Shown: positions 8,719 through 17,959, counted from the first letter of the stretch. The stretch: 64,000 nt of DNA from Pontibacter qinzhouensis (GCF_008017455.1 NZ_VRTY01000008.1:28355-92354); one strand, 5' to 3'. Program-made: numbers and translations. The notes: a model not told the origin generated them from the sequence alone.

Positions 8719-8775
8719 GCCCTGAAGCATTTTTTGGCTCATAACCTTTAGAAGGGCATATTCATTAGAATGATT
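8719..8775 (-). repeat. 57-bp dispersed repeat, copy 2 (diverged)
   Basis: On the minus strand it reads AATCATTCTAATGAAT and ends CAGGGCG instead of CAAGGGT. It is one of three copies in the gap 8599-9281. Confidence 0.65.
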
Positions 8776-8931
8776 GCTGGTGGCTGGAAGGCTAAATGGT
8801 TAGATTGTTAAATGGCTGATTTTAAGAAGAGCCGGAAAAACCTCGCAGCGTGTGCAGCTCCTGCGAGTGTCTGCACCAAAACAAGCAGAAGAAAGCTTGA
8901 AACCGGTTTCTAAAAAAGTCTGACCTCTTGT

Positions 8932-8989
8932 ACCCTTGAGCCTAAAACCTCCCCAAAGGCTTCGGAAGGCCAAATTCATTTAAATAATT
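8932..8989 (-). repeat. 57-bp dispersed repeat, copy 3
   Basis: On the minus strand it starts AATTATTTAAATGAAT, contains GGCCTTCCGAAG and ends CTCAAGGGT, for 58 bp. Confidence 0.85.
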
Positions 8990-9068
8990 TGCCTGAGCAG
9001 TCAGCAACTTAAACCTGGCAGCACCAGGAAAAAGAGTAGTAAAGAAAATTAAAAGCCGTAGCTATTCC

Positions 9069-9127
9069 GGAAGACGCTCGCAGGTCTGGAAGACGCTCGC
9101 AGGTCTGGAAGACGCTGCGAGCGTCTT
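9069..9127. repeat. Tandem 19-bp repeat closing into a palindrome (REP-like)
   Basis: The 19-bp unit GGAAGACGCTCGCAGGTCT occurs twice in tandem (9069-9087 and 9088-9106). It is followed by an inverted half-unit: AAGACGCTCGCAG (9090-9102) pairs perfectly with 9115-9127 over 13 bp. A related CTCGCAG / CTGCGAG pair lies about 220 bp upstream, near 8850-8873. The GC-rich palindrome differs sharply from its AT-rich surroundings. Confidence 0.75.
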
Positions 9128-9171
9128 TGGAGCAACTTTAGTAAGTGCCTGGTTCTACAGAGTAAAGGCGC

Positions 9172-9228
9172 AATTATTCAAATAAAAATACCCTTCAGAA
9201 GATTTTTTAACTGAAATTTGCCAAGGGT
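9172..9228 (+). repeat. 57-bp dispersed repeat, copy 4
   Basis: Starts AATTATTCAAATAAAAATAC and ends CCAAGGGT. ACCCTT near the left can pair with the terminal AAGGGT. It lies 53 bp beyond the 3' end of the amidohydrolase gene. Confidence 0.85.
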
Positions 9229-9281
9229 CTACTCAACATTAATCTTTGTAGGCACATAGTTTTAGTTGAGAAAACCACACC

Positions 9282-10610
9282 TCACTTCTTCCCCTTCCCC
9301 TCCATATACGCCAGCGTAAGGCTGGTGAGAGCTTTTACGCCGGTTTTCAGGCTGCTCTCGTCTATGAAAAAGTCGGGGGTGTGGTGGGCTGGAGCGGTTT
9401 TAGGGTCCTGGCCTTTGGGCATACCTCCCAGAAAAACAAACAACCCCGGAATCTGCTGCTGATAAAAGGCAAAATCTTCGGCAATGGTTACGGCTTTCAT
9501 GGGTACTGCCTTTTTGAGGCCGGCTACGGCTTGCAGCACCGGCAGCATCCGCTCTGTTAAGGCCGGGTCGTTGTAGGTAACGGGTGCCATCTTCTGGATG
9601 CTAACTTCTGCTGTGGCTCCGGCACTTTCGGCAATTTTGGTGGCAGTCAGGGTAATTTTGTCGTGGAGCTGCTGTTGCATGGCGGGGTTAAAGGCGCGAA
9701 TGGTACCCTCCAGCAGCACCTCCTCCGGAATAATGTTGCTGCGCACGCCGCCCTGTATCCGACCTATGCTGATAACGGCGGCATCTTCGGTTAGCTGCAC
9801 CTGGCGGCTCACGATGGTTTGCAGCGCGGTCACGATCTGCGCCGATATGGTTACCGGGTCCACGCCATCCCAGGGGTTGGCACCGTGCACCTGCTTGCCT
9901 TTTACTTTTATCTGGAAGTTGTCGGCACTGGCCATAACGCCTCCCGGCCGGTAGAGCAGCTGCCCCGTTTCTGCCTGCGAGTTCATGTGCAACCCGAAAA
10001 TTACTTCCGGCTTTGGTCCTTTGCTCAGCACTCCCTCCTTCACCATCAGCGAGGCACCGCCTTCTTCACCTAAAGGAGCACCTTCTTCTGCCGGCTGAAA
10101 AATAAACTTTACTGTACCGGAAAGGTCAGCTTTCATACTGGCGAGTACTTCTGCGGCTGCCATAAGCATGGCCACGTGGGCATCGTGACCGCAGGCATGC
10201 ATGACGCCCACTTCCTGCCCGTTAAAAGTCGTGCGCTCCTTCGAAGCGAAGGGCACATCTACCCGCTCTGTTACCGGCAGGGCATCCATATCGGCCCGAA
10301 GCGCGACTACCGGTCCCGGCTTGCCTCCTTTTAAAATACCGACCACACCCGTATGTGCCACTCCCGTCTGCACCTCCAGCCCTAGTGCCCGCAGGTGTTG
10401 CGCTATTTTTTCGGCTGTTCTGGTTTCGCGGTTGGCCAGCTCCGGATGCTGATGGAAATCGCGCCGCCACTCCAACATTTTTGGTTCCAGTTTGTCGGCC
10501 ATGGCAGTGGCTCTGGCTGCTAATTTGCTGTTTTGGGCAATAGCCGGAGCTGTAAGTAGGGCAAAAGCAATGGGTAACGTATAGTGGAGGAAAAAGTAAC
10601 GGTTCTTCAT
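9282..10610 (-). CDS. M20-family amidohydrolase (HipO/AmhX-like), exported
   Basis: 442 residues. A signal peptide (1-25, ending APAIAQ) predicts a periplasmic enzyme. Metal-binding motifs of the M20D family are present: RADMDALPV, MHACGHDAHVAM (near residue 140), PAEEGAPLGEEGG, FGLHMNSQ and TIAEDFAFYQQ. M20D enzymes cleave N-acyl amino acids, indole-acetyl or hippurate-type amides. The dimerisation domain lies at about 210-330. It appears monocistronic, flanked by repeat-rich gaps on both sides. Family is certain; substrate is not. Confidence 0.92.
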   Translation of the reverse strand: MKNRYFFLHYTLPIAFALLTAPAIAQNSKLAARATAMADKLEPKMLEWRRDFHQHPELANRETRTAEKIAQHLRALGLEVQTGVAHTGVVGILKGGKPGPVVALRADMDALPVTERVDVPFASKERTTFNGQEVGVMHACGHDAHVAMLMAAAEVLASMKADLSGTVKFIFQPAEEGAPLGEEGGASLMVKEGVLSKGPKPEVIFGLHMNSQAETGQLLYRPGGVMASADNFQIKVKGKQVHGANPWDGVDPVTISAQIVTALQTIVSRQVQLTEDAAVISIGRIQGGVRSNIIPEEVLLEGTIRAFNPAMQQQLHDKITLTATKIAESAGATAEVSIQKMAPVTYNDPALTERMLPVLQAVAGLKKAVPMKAVTIAEDFAFYQQQIPGLFVFLGGMPKGQDPKTAPAHHTPDFFIDESSLKTGVKALTSLTLAYMEGKGKK

Positions 10611-10994
10611 GTCTGGCTATGGTAAGATTAGAAAAGGCAAAGTACGTGATAAGTCTAAAATAACAGAGCTGTTTCTTGTCTGAATCACGGATTTATAGGA
10701 TTCCGCTGATTGCAAAGATTACTAAAGCAGGCTGTTACCTGCATCAATAGAGAACTTGCTCTTATCTGTTATTCAGAAATTATTCTAATGAAAATGGCCT
10801 TCCGAAGGCTTTTAGACACTTTTACCGCCAAGGGTTTGCCTGTTCACAGATTGTAAAAGATGACATGCATGTTACAGATTTACTTTGCGAGTAGCTAAAT
10901 CTTCCAAAATTTCAAACCTATAACCCCTCTCCTTGGTTTTTCTGTCGTACGGTATAATACGTTATCTTTACATAAAAATAGACCGAACCAGAAG
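10611..10994. other. Intergenic gap between divergent amidohydrolase and mutA genes
   Basis: 384 bp without a convincing gene. It contains repeat copy 5 and, near 10963-10970, a TATCTTTA that resembles a -7 promoter element for mutA. Confidence 0.5.
10778..10835 (+). repeat. 57-bp dispersed repeat, copy 5
   Basis: Starts AATTATTCTAATGAAAATGG, contains the palindrome GCCTTCCGAAGGC and ends CCAAGGGT, for 58 bp. It lies between divergent genes, so a shared terminator role is unlikely here. Confidence 0.9.
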
Positions 10995-12818
10995 ATGGAT
11001 GATAGCCCGCGATTAAAACACCTTTTTAAGGAGTTCAATCCTGCTCCTGTGGCTGCCTGGGCCGAAAAAGCACAGCAGGACCTCCGCGACACGCCGCTGG
11101 AGAACCTGACCTGGCATACCTCCGAGAGCATCAGCCTAAAGCCTTACTTTACGAGCGAAGATACCCGGCAGCTGCCTTTTGTGGGGCAGCGGCCCGGCGA
11201 TTTCCCGTTTCTGCGCGGACGGAAAACCGGGAACAATAACTGGCTCACTATTCAGCAGGTAAAGGCAACAGGCAACGGTACAGCCGCCATCGATAAGGCA
11301 GCAAACGCCCTGACGAAAGGAGCAGATGGGATTCATTTCATTCTAAAAGACCACCAGGAGTTCGACGTGCCCTACCTCGTCCGGACCATTGATTTGTGCA
11401 AGCATACTGTTTCTTATACGCTGCACGATTCTCCGCACCTGTTTCTGGAGCGACTCTACGCACACCTGAGTCAGCAGAAAATTTCGCATCGCAACCTGCA
11501 GGGCTTTTTAGACTACGACCCGCTTACCCAGAGCGGCACCCTGGGCAAAACCGAATTAAAACAGCTTACCAAAACCCTGGAGCTAACCAAAGACAGCAGC
11601 GAGCTGTACGGCATTACGGTAAACGGCACCCGCTTCAGCAGCATCGGAGCCTCCACAGTACAGGAGATCGCCTATACCCTGAGTGCTGCCGTAGAGTATA
11701 TCGATAACCTGACAACAGCTGGCGAAACGCTTGAATCGGTGCTGCACAACATGCAATTGCACCTGGCCTCGGGCACGAACTACTTTTTTGAGGTGGTGAA
11801 GCTGCGTGTGGTGCGGCTGCTGTGGGCTGCTGTGGTAGAGGCTTACAAAGCTGAACCTGCGCTTGCTGCAAAACTGCGTCTACATGCCTCCAGCTCCAGC
11901 TGGCACCAAACCACCCTCGACCCTTACAGCAACGTGCTGCGCGCCACCACAGAAGCCATGGCCGCCGTACTGGCAGGTTGCGATTCGCTCACGGTGCTCC
12001 CCTTCGACTCCACCTTTAAACAATCAGACGAGTTTTCGGAGCGCATTGCCCGTAATATTTCTATTATTCTGAAGGAGGAAGCTTACCTGCACCAGACCAT
12101 AGATCCTGCTGCCGGCTCTTATTACCTGGAGTCGCTCACCCACGAACTGGCTTCTAAAGCCTGGAACCTGTTTCAGGAAGTGGAGGCACTGGGCGGTTTT
12201 AAGGCTGCCTACGAACATGGCTTTATCCTGAGATCGATCACAGAGGTCAGCCGCAAAAAATTTAGTGCATTGGCTATAGGCAAACAGGTACTGGTGGGCA
12301 CAAACAAATACGTTAACTCGAAAGAGAATATAAACTTTGACCCGGAACAGCTTATACAAAGCGTTGATTTCGATACCACACGGGCTGCCTACCCTACCGA
12401 AGTGATGCGCATGGCTACCGAGCTGCACCTGCGTAAGCGCAAGCGGCGCCCCAAAGCCATTGTGGCTATTATCGGGGAGTCGGTACAGCGCCGGTCAGGA
12501 GCTACTTTCGCGCAGGAGTTTCTGCGTTGTGCCGGCTTCGAAACAGAGCTGCAGCCTTACGCAACCGTAGAAGCAGCTTCAGAAAAATTGCAGCAGGCCG
12601 AGGCAGAAGTTGTGGTTATATCGTGTGCGGAGGCAGCTTATGCCCGCGAGTTTGGTCCTACGTTTAAAGCGCACAAAGCCAAACCCATCGTAATTATGGC
12701 CGATGACCCCGAGCACATGAAAGAAGACCTGGTGGCAAACGGCCTCGACGAGTTCCTGTTCGAAGACTGCGACACGGCCACTATTCTGGACCTGCTGCAC
12801 AAGCGGCTTCTTTCCTGA
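10995..12818 (+). CDS. mutA: Methylmalonyl-CoA mutase, small (beta) subunit
   Basis: 607 residues, the usual length of the small subunit of the heterodimeric mutase. It has the TIM-barrel region ([33 protein letters not shown]) but a degenerate C-terminal B12-binding domain: the segment starting IGESVQRRSGATFAQEF lacks the DxHxxG cobalamin-binding motif found in mutB. The subunit is therefore structural, as known for the family. It is followed after 187 bp by mutB on the same strand. The pair interconverts methylmalonyl-CoA and succinyl-CoA in propionate, valine and odd-chain fatty acid catabolism. Confidence 0.93.
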   Translation: MDDSPRLKHLFKEFNPAPVAAWAEKAQQDLRDTPLENLTWHTSESISLKPYFTSEDTRQLPFVGQRPGDFPFLRGRKTGNNNWLTIQQVKATGNGTAAIDKAANALTKGADGIHFILKDHQEFDVPYLVRTIDLCKHTVSYTLHDSPHLFLERLYAHLSQQKISHRNLQGFLDYDPLTQSGTLGKTELKQLTKTLELTKDSSELYGITVNGTRFSSIGASTVQEIAYTLSAAVEYIDNLTTAGETLESVLHNMQLHLASGTNYFFEVVKLRVVRLLWAAVVEAYKAEPALAAKLRLHASSSSWHQTTLDPYSNVLRATTEAMAAVLAGCDSLTVLPFDSTFKQSDEFSERIARNISIILKEEAYLHQTIDPAAGSYYLESLTHELASKAWNLFQEVEALGGFKAAYEHGFILRSITEVSRKKFSALAIGKQVLVGTNKYVNSKENINFDPEQLIQSVDFDTTRAAYPTEVMRMATELHLRKRKRRPKAIVAIIGESVQRRSGATFAQEFLRCAGFETELQPYATVEAASEKLQQAEAEVVVISCAEAAYAREFGPTFKAHKAKPIVIMADDPEHMKEDLVANGLDEFLFEDCDTATILDLLHKRLLS

Positions 12819-13005
12819 ATTTTGAATGAGTGTATGCTTCTGAAATTTTGAATGAGTGAATGTTTTTTTACTCTGTCTTAGCTCAACCATAAAAAATTAA
12901 TAATTATTCAATCATTCTTTAGTGCAGGCCTTCAGATAAACGGATCATTTCAAGATCAAAAATTCTTTCACTCATTTACTCATTCATTCAATCAATATTC
13001 ACTAC
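12819..13005. repeat. Degenerate GAATGAGTGAATG / CATTCATT tract between mutA and mutB
   Basis: 187 bp of AT-rich low complexity: TGAATGAGTG-type units near 12825-12860 and the complementary ACTCATTCATTCA type near 12970-12990. The two could pair at a distance. Similar tracts lie near 31375 and 40550. No ORF is seen. Confidence 0.5.
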
Positions 13006-15141
13006 ATGAAACCAGACTTTTCTACCATAGATTTACAGCAAGTAGCGGCTGCCACACACGGGCCCAAGGCTCCTTTGCCAGCTGCTACCTGGCAAACGGC
13101 AGAGCAGCTGGAACTGAAGAGTTTTTACACAATTGAAGACGTACAGGAGCTGGAGCACCTCGATTTTGGAGCCGGTCTGCCACCGTACCTGCGCGGACCC
13201 TACAGCACCATGTATGTACAAAAACCCTGGACCATTCGGCAGTATGCCGGTTTCTCTACAGCCGAGGAGTCTAATGCGTTTTACCGGCGCAACCTGGCTG
13301 GCGGGCAAAAAGGGCTTTCGGTCGCCTTCGACCTGGCCACGCACCGTGGCTACGATTCAGACCACCCGCGCGTGGTCGGCGATGTGGGCAAGGCCGGTGT
13401 GGCTATTGATTCGGTGGAAGACATGAAGATTCTGTTCGACCAGATTCCGCTGGACCAGATGTCGGTTTCGATGACCATGAATGGGGCCGTGCTGCCGGTT
13501 ATGGCTTTTTATATAGTAGCAGCTGAGGAGCAGGGTGTAAAGCCGGAGCAACTGAGCGGCACCATCCAGAACGATATTCTGAAAGAGTTTATGGTGCGCA
13601 ACACCTACATTTACCCGCCGGAGCCAAGCATGAAGATTATTGCAGACATTTTTGAGTTTACCTCTCAGCACATGCCACGTTTCAACTCTATCTCTATTTC
13701 GGGCTACCACATGCAGGAAGCCGGTGCCACCGCCGACATAGAACTGGCCTACACCCTGGCCGATGGGCTGGAATATGTGCGCACTGGCCTAAAGGCAGGC
13801 ATGAGCATCGACGATTTTGCACCGCGCCTCTCCTTTTTCTGGGCTATCGGCATGAACCATTTTATGGAAATCGCCAAACTGCGCGCTGGCCGGATGCTCT
13901 GGGCCAAACTCCTAACACCATTTCATCCTAAAAACCCGAAATCGCTGGCTTTGCGTACCCATTGCCAGACCTCTGGCTGGAGCCTGACGGAGCAGGACCC
14001 GTTTAACAACATAACCCGCACTTGCGTGGAGGCGCTGGCTGCTGCCTTAGGTGGTACCCAAAGCCTGCACACCAATGCGCTGGATGAGGCCATTGCTCTA
14101 CCAACCGATTTTTCGGCCCGCATTGCCCGCAACACGCAGCTGTACCTGCAGGAAGAAACCAATATTACCAAAGTAGTAGACCCCTGGGGTGGCTCTTATT
14201 ATGTTGAATCGTTGACGCATGAGCTGGCTAATAAAGCTTGGGCTCTGATAGAGGAAGTAGAGGAACTTGGCGGCATGGCCAAAGCCATTGAAATAGGCTT
14301 ACCCAAGATGCGAATAGAGGAAGCAGCAGCCCGAAAGCAAGCCCGTATCGATTCGGGTAAGGATGTAATAGTGGGTGTGAACAAGTATCGCCCGGAATCA
14401 GTACAGGAAATCGATATTCTGGATATTGATAACACTGCGGTGCGTGAATCGCAGTTGCAGCGGCTGGCACAGGTAAAGGAAACTCGAAACCAGGAGGCAG
14501 TGCAAAAGGCTCTGGCAGCCTTAACGGCTGCTGCTCAGACTGGTTCTGGCAATTTGCTGGCACTGGCAGTAGAAGCTGCCCGCCACCGCGCTACCTTAGG
14601 CGAGATATCGGATGCCTTGGAAAAAGTATATGGAAGACATAAAGCCGTGATACGATCTATTTCAGGAGTTTACGCAGCAGAACTCTCCGACGATGAGAAC
14701 TTTGCCCGTGCAAAAGCGCTGGCAGACAAATTTGATGCACAGGAAGGTCGCCGCCCCCGCATGATGGTGGCCAAAATGGGCCAGGACGGCCACGACCGTG
14801 GTTCCAAAATAATTGCCACCTCCTTTGCCGACCTCGGCTTCGATGTAGATATTGGCCCACTGTTCCAGACACCTGCCGAAGTAGCCATGCAAGCCGCCGA
14901 AAACGATGTGCACGTGGTGGGGGTATCGTCGTTAGCGGCTGGGCATAAAACACTGGTGCCACAACTGATAGAAGAACTCCGCAAACTGGCCCGCGAAGAC
15001 ATTATGGTGATAGTAGGCGGTGTGATTCCGGCCCAGGATTACCAGTTCCTCTACGATGCCGGAGTAGCTGGCGTGTTCGGCCCGGGCACTATTATTTCGG
15101 TAGCCGCACAGGATATTCTGGAGAAGCTGATGAAGGGGTAG
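13006..15141 (+). CDS. mutB: Methylmalonyl-CoA mutase, large (alpha, catalytic) subunit
   Basis: 711 residues. The N-terminal TIM barrel (about 40-550) holds the substrate-binding segments RGPYSTMY and [21 protein letters not shown]. The C-terminal cobalamin domain (about 575-711) has the base-off B12 motif DGHDRG with the cobalt-ligating H596, then [12 protein letters not shown] and a final GVFGPGT. All key residues look intact. It forms a heterodimer with MutA; the GTPase chaperone MeaB is encoded 16 kb away at 31518-32498. Confidence 0.97.
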   Translation: MKPDFSTIDLQQVAAATHGPKAPLPAATWQTAEQLELKSFYTIEDVQELEHLDFGAGLPPYLRGPYSTMYVQKPWTIRQYAGFSTAEESNAFYRRNLAGGQKGLSVAFDLATHRGYDSDHPRVVGDVGKAGVAIDSVEDMKILFDQIPLDQMSVSMTMNGAVLPVMAFYIVAAEEQGVKPEQLSGTIQNDILKEFMVRNTYIYPPEPSMKIIADIFEFTSQHMPRFNSISISGYHMQEAGATADIELAYTLADGLEYVRTGLKAGMSIDDFAPRLSFFWAIGMNHFMEIAKLRAGRMLWAKLLTPFHPKNPKSLALRTHCQTSGWSLTEQDPFNNITRTCVEALAAALGGTQSLHTNALDEAIALPTDFSARIARNTQLYLQEETNITKVVDPWGGSYYVESLTHELANKAWALIEEVEELGGMAKAIEIGLPKMRIEEAAARKQARIDSGKDVIVGVNKYRPESVQEIDILDIDNTAVRESQLQRLAQVKETRNQEAVQKALAALTAAAQTGSGNLLALAVEAARHRATLGEISDALEKVYGRHKAVIRSISGVYAAELSDDENFARAKALADKFDAQEGRRPRMMVAKMGQDGHDRGSKIIATSFADLGFDVDIGPLFQTPAEVAMQAAENDVHVVGVSSLAAGHKTLVPQLIEELRKLAREDIMVIVGGVIPAQDYQFLYDAGVAGVFGPGTIISVAAQDILEKLMKG

Positions 15142-15290
15142 TATAATACCAAATAGCATAAAGGCACTTCCATAGCATTTGCTCATCTCTTTTCGCGGTC
15201 ATTTGTGGCTCTCTCCCACAAGATCTTTCCAAGATGACAGAAAAATAGATGCAGTTATGGAAAGAGGTTTGTGCGATTTGGTATAATTAT
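15142..15290. repeat. Imperfect inverted-repeat element enclosing the 80-bp repeat
   Basis: The 9-bp ends ATACCAAAT (15146-15154) and ATTTGGTAT (15276-15284) are perfectly inverted, and complementarity continues imperfectly inward for roughly 35 bp. The element has the size of a small non-autonomous insertion (about 150 bp), starts right after the mutB stop codon and contains copy 2 of the 80-bp repeat. Confidence 0.6.
15179..15259 (-). repeat. 80-bp structured repeat, copy 2
   Basis: On the minus strand it matches 3504-3583 across its whole length. The internal stem is TGTGG / CCACA with loop GAGAGAG, where copy 1 has A-T in place of one G-C pair. Confidence 0.7.
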
Positions 15291-15306
15291 AACATTTATA
15301 CTGGCG

Positions 15307-15354
15307 CGGAAGTTACTTCCGTGACCTGCCAATAAAAGCGAGTTTGTAACTCGC
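15307..15354. repeat. Two adjacent REP-like palindromes
   Basis: CGGAAGTTACTTCCG (15307-15321) and GCGAGTTTGTAACTCGC (15338-15354) are hairpin sequences 16 bp apart, each followed by a similar GTGACC or GTGAACC. The parallel layout suggests two units of one REP-type family. Confidence 0.6.
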
Positions 15355-15426
15355 GTGAACCACCACTCACAGCTACTGCTGCTTCCACAAGTACGACTTT
15401 ATCCGTATCTTCACTTCAAAAAAAGG

Positions 15427-16014
15427 ATGGCATCAGCGTTTGCGCATGCTCTGGCGGCAGTCGCCATTGGTAAAGCATATTCCGGCAGGCTTACCTCTGC
15501 TAAATTCTGGTTTCTGGGCATCGTGTGTGCTATTGTTCCGGATGCGGATGTGGTGATGTTTAAGCTGGGAGTACCTTATGAACATGCACTGGGCCACAGA
15601 GGCTTTTCTCACTCGTTGGTGTTTGCTTTGCTGTTGGGCATCATCATAACAGCTATCTTTTACAGGAATATTAAACTCACTAGCCAAAAGGGTTTACTGC
15701 TTATCCTCTTTTTCTCGCTCTGCACGGCTTCCCATATTTTGCTCGATGCCTTAACCAATGGAGGCTTAGGGGTTGCCGTATTTGCACCCTTCAATAATAC
15801 CCGTTATTTTCTGCCCTGGCGGCCAATCCAAGTTTCGCCAATTGGAGTTGGCAACTTCTTTAGCGAGTGGGGCTGGCGGGTTATTAAAAGTGAACTGGTC
15901 TGGGTGGGTATTCCTTCGGCCGTTTATATGCTACTGACCTCATTACTAAAATCAAGAAAACTTAAACAAAGGCGCCCAAGCCCTGATAGTCAGATCAGCA
16001 ACAAATTATTCTAA
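15427..16014 (+). CDS. YdjM-type membrane-bound metal-dependent hydrolase
   Basis: 195 residues from the ATG at 15427; the longer frame starting with GTG at 15355 overlaps a REP palindrome and is unlikely. MASAFAHALAAVAIG and VPDADVVMFKLG with GHRGFSHSLVFALL are signatures of the YdjM/LexA-binding inner membrane hydrolase family: H in the first helix, D after the second, and HRGxxHS as probable metal ligands. About four membrane helices are visible, and a further HILLDALTN helps complete the site. Substrate unknown; homologues are also annotated simply as DUF457. Confidence 0.85.
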   Translation: MASAFAHALAAVAIGKAYSGRLTSAKFWFLGIVCAIVPDADVVMFKLGVPYEHALGHRGFSHSLVFALLLGIIITAIFYRNIKLTSQKGLLLILFFSLCTASHILLDALTNGGLGVAVFAPFNNTRYFLPWRPIQVSPIGVGNFFSEWGWRVIKSELVWVGIPSAVYMLLTSLLKSRKLKQRRPSPDSQISNKLF

Positions 16015-16058
16015 TGAAAAGAGCCTTCCAGAGGCAATCTGGCTAGTTTTGCTCTGGT
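16004..16058 (+). repeat. 57-bp dispersed repeat, copy 6 (diverged tail)
   Basis: Starts AATTATTCTAATGAAAAGAG, but the right end reads GCTCTGGTT rather than CAAGGGT. Its first bases overlap the 3' end of the YdjM-type gene, whose stop codon lies within AATTATTCTAA, so the repeat supplies that stop. Confidence 0.7.
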
Positions 16059-16103
16059 TCCAAACCCGACAGCCTCATCCTTATCAAACGTTAGATTTCC
16101 CTT

Positions 16104-16508
16104 ATGAAAATAAAAACGATTCTTATCCTGATCGCTGCAGCCCTAATCATCTGGTTCATTTTCGATTCTTTCTCACAGCCCGGTCCGCAGGATTTGGAGG
16201 GTGATTTCAAGGAAATAGCTATGTACCGAAACGAGAACAATACAGGTCCTATTGTGCGTGTATATGCCATAACAGTAACCGACACGCTGTGGCAGGAAAT
16301 GCAGCAGTATGGCGACTTTATGCCACACACTAAATACGGCAACACCAAAGTTTATTTTTTCAGGCAAGGTTCTCCGGTTCCTCAACAGGTAACTCCAGGC
16401 GAAGAAAACATAGCAGCTGCCTACCAGGAACATTGCCTGGCCCGTTACGAGAAAGACGCCATGGGGCAGGTGTCGTTTGTGAGGCAGCCTTTCCAGCCAA
16501 AGAACTAA
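16104..16508 (+). CDS. Hypothetical membrane-anchored protein
   Basis: 134 residues. An N-terminal hydrophobic helix (3-22, ILILIAAALIIWFIF) probably anchors a periplasmic domain. The rest is mixed, with MYRNENNTGPIVRVYAITVTDTLW and repeated tyrosines. It has no cysteine-based lipobox. Repeats lie on both sides (copies 6 and 7). I do not recognise the family. Confidence 0.6.
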   Translation: MKIKTILILIAAALIIWFIFDSFSQPGPQDLEGDFKEIAMYRNENNTGPIVRVYAITVTDTLWQEMQQYGDFMPHTKYGNTKVYFFRQGSPVPQQVTPGEENIAAAYQEHCLARYEKDAMGQVSFVRQPFQPKN

Positions 16509-16528
16509 GCCTGTCTCCGCGTCTACTT

Positions 16529-16585
16529 ACCCTTGGCCTCTAAAGGAGCAAAAAGCTTCTGGAGGGCATTTTGATTCGAATAATT
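16529..16585 (-). repeat. 57-bp dispersed repeat, copy 7
   Basis: On the minus strand it starts AATTATTCGAATCAAAATGC and ends GCCAAGGGT, for 57 bp. It lies between two same-strand genes. Confidence 0.88.
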
Positions 16586-16716
16586 TGATTTTTCATTGCT
16601 CCATACCCTCACACACTGCGTCTCTTTTAGAACCTATCGGGCAACTTGCGTATAATGATAATTAAAATTGCCGCACAGCCTGTATCATGTGCCGCATCAA
16701 CTTAAAAAGAAATACT

Positions 16717-16974
16717 ATGAAAAATAAACTAAAACTGATATTAGCTTCACTGTTTATAGGATCCTCGCTTAGCCTGGCATCGTGTGGAGGTACAGGAGGA
16801 GATTCTGGCGAAAATGCAAGCATGCCACCAGAATCGCTAGAGGGCGAAACCCGCGAAACGGGAGCAGACATAACAGGCGACATGCCTGGCACCGGCACCT
16901 CCGACACACTCAGCACGAACGCCACCGGCACTGGCACCGACAGTGTCGGCCTAGGCACTACCACCGGCCAATAA
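16717..16974 (+). CDS. Small low-complexity lipoprotein
   Basis: 85 residues from the ATG at 16717, ten codons inside a longer frame. The signal peptide ends with a lipobox (SLASC, C at about 22). The mature part is short and made almost only of G, T, S, D, E and P (TGDMPGTGTSDTLSTNATG), probably disordered at the outer membrane. A strong terminator follows within 3 bp of the stop, which supports a real, separately transcribed gene. Confidence 0.65.
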   Translation: MKNKLKLILASLFIGSSLSLASCGGTGGDSGENASMPPESLEGETRETGADITGDMPGTGTSDTLSTNATGTGTDSVGLGTTTGQ

Positions 16975-16976
16975 AT

Positions 16977-17018
16977 CAAAAGAGCGTCTGCCCGACATTG
17001 GAGGCAGACGCTCTTTTG
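16977..17018. terminator. Strong bidirectional terminator
   Basis: A 16-bp perfect stem with core AGAGCGTCTGCC / GGCAGACGCTCT, a 10-nt loop, and A and T runs on the two sides. It separates the lipoprotein gene (+) from the convergent DUF4198 gene (-). Confidence 0.88.
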
Positions 17019-17048
17019 ACTTAGAAATAAATGATAGTAAGCGAGACT

Positions 17049-17768
17049 TTATTTAACTTCCAGGTGTCGCGTAGCTATTTTATAGATGGCCTTGTAGGGT
17101 TTGCCTCCTATCTCCCCTTCTGCTTCCTCTTTGTGTTGTGCCTCTAACAGGTAGTTGCCGCTCCACTCAGGTGTAAATGTGGCCTGCCCTTGCGAGCTGG
17201 TTACAATTTGCTTTTGCCAGCCAGCAGGCGCCATAACATTAACACGCACCTCTTTTGCTGCCTGCTCCTGGTTGTGCACCTGCAAAGTAACGAGCTTGTT
17301 CCGGCGAGGCTGCTGCCCGGCTGGCAGGGTCAGCAACAGGTCTTTCCTAATTGGCGGTTCTGGTGCTACCGATGCTTTATTGCCGACCATTACAAGGGCC
17401 GAGCTGTTAAATTCGTATACCGTGGTTCCTGCTACTTCGCCGGTCAAGTGGTTTACGTGCAGGCGGTACTGGCCCTCTGAGGCAGGCGTAAACGATGCGA
17501 CAAAATGATTCTCTGCCGCCCACACCTCTACCTCCTGCTGCTTTCCGTCCGGGTCAGTAAGCCAAAGCTTAAACGTACGCACATCGGCATACCATTCCGA
17601 AACAGTCTCAAGAGTGCCGTGCTCAAATTCACCATAAAATATTTTTACCTGGTGCGGTTGCCCGGCTTTGCCTGCACCGGCTGTTTCTATCCAGAGGGCA
17701 TGCGCCGTAGCGGTAGTATGTAGCAACAATAAACCGCAAAGTAAAAAAGTGCATTTTAGTAGTTTCAT
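17049..17768 (-). CDS. DUF4198 periplasmic protein
   Basis: 239 residues. A signal peptide (1-23) is followed directly by a histidine close to the mature end (HALWIETAG), a DUF4198 hallmark; the family is linked to nickel/cobalt or other metal uptake. Further features are FYGEFEHG and two beta-rich halves, with FTPEWSGNYLLEAQHKE near the C-terminus. It is the last gene of the minus-strand group TonB receptor, DUF4374, PepSY, DUF4198. A role in binding metal in the periplasm is inferred from family and context. Confidence 0.78.
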   Translation of the reverse strand: MKLLKCTFLLCGLLLLHTTATAHALWIETAGAGKAGQPHQVKIFYGEFEHGTLETVSEWYADVRTFKLWLTDPDGKQQEVEVWAAENHFVASFTPASEGQYRLHVNHLTGEVAGTTVYEFNSSALVMVGNKASVAPEPPIRKDLLLTLPAGQQPRRNKLVTLQVHNQEQAAKEVRVNVMAPAGWQKQIVTSSQGQATFTPEWSGNYLLEAQHKEEAEGEIGGKPYKAIYKIATRHLEVK

Positions 17769-17959
17769 ATTAATTGTATTTTGAATTTAATTAATTCATG
17801 TAAGAGAATGGAATTTATTTGAATCAATACAGGCCAAAAGTCCTATTCAGATATAGACAGCGTCACAAATTCCGGAATCCAACGTTTGATTTCTTTAATT
17901 TTGATAGAAGGGAAAAAAGTCTAACATCTTATGCCTAGATACTTGTGCCCTTTTAAAGA

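Noticed and set aside
17845..17885. Possible further copy of the 57-bp repeat upstream of DUF4198
   Set aside because: TTATTTGAATCAATACAGGCC resembles the left end, but the rest and the CAAGGGT end do not match.
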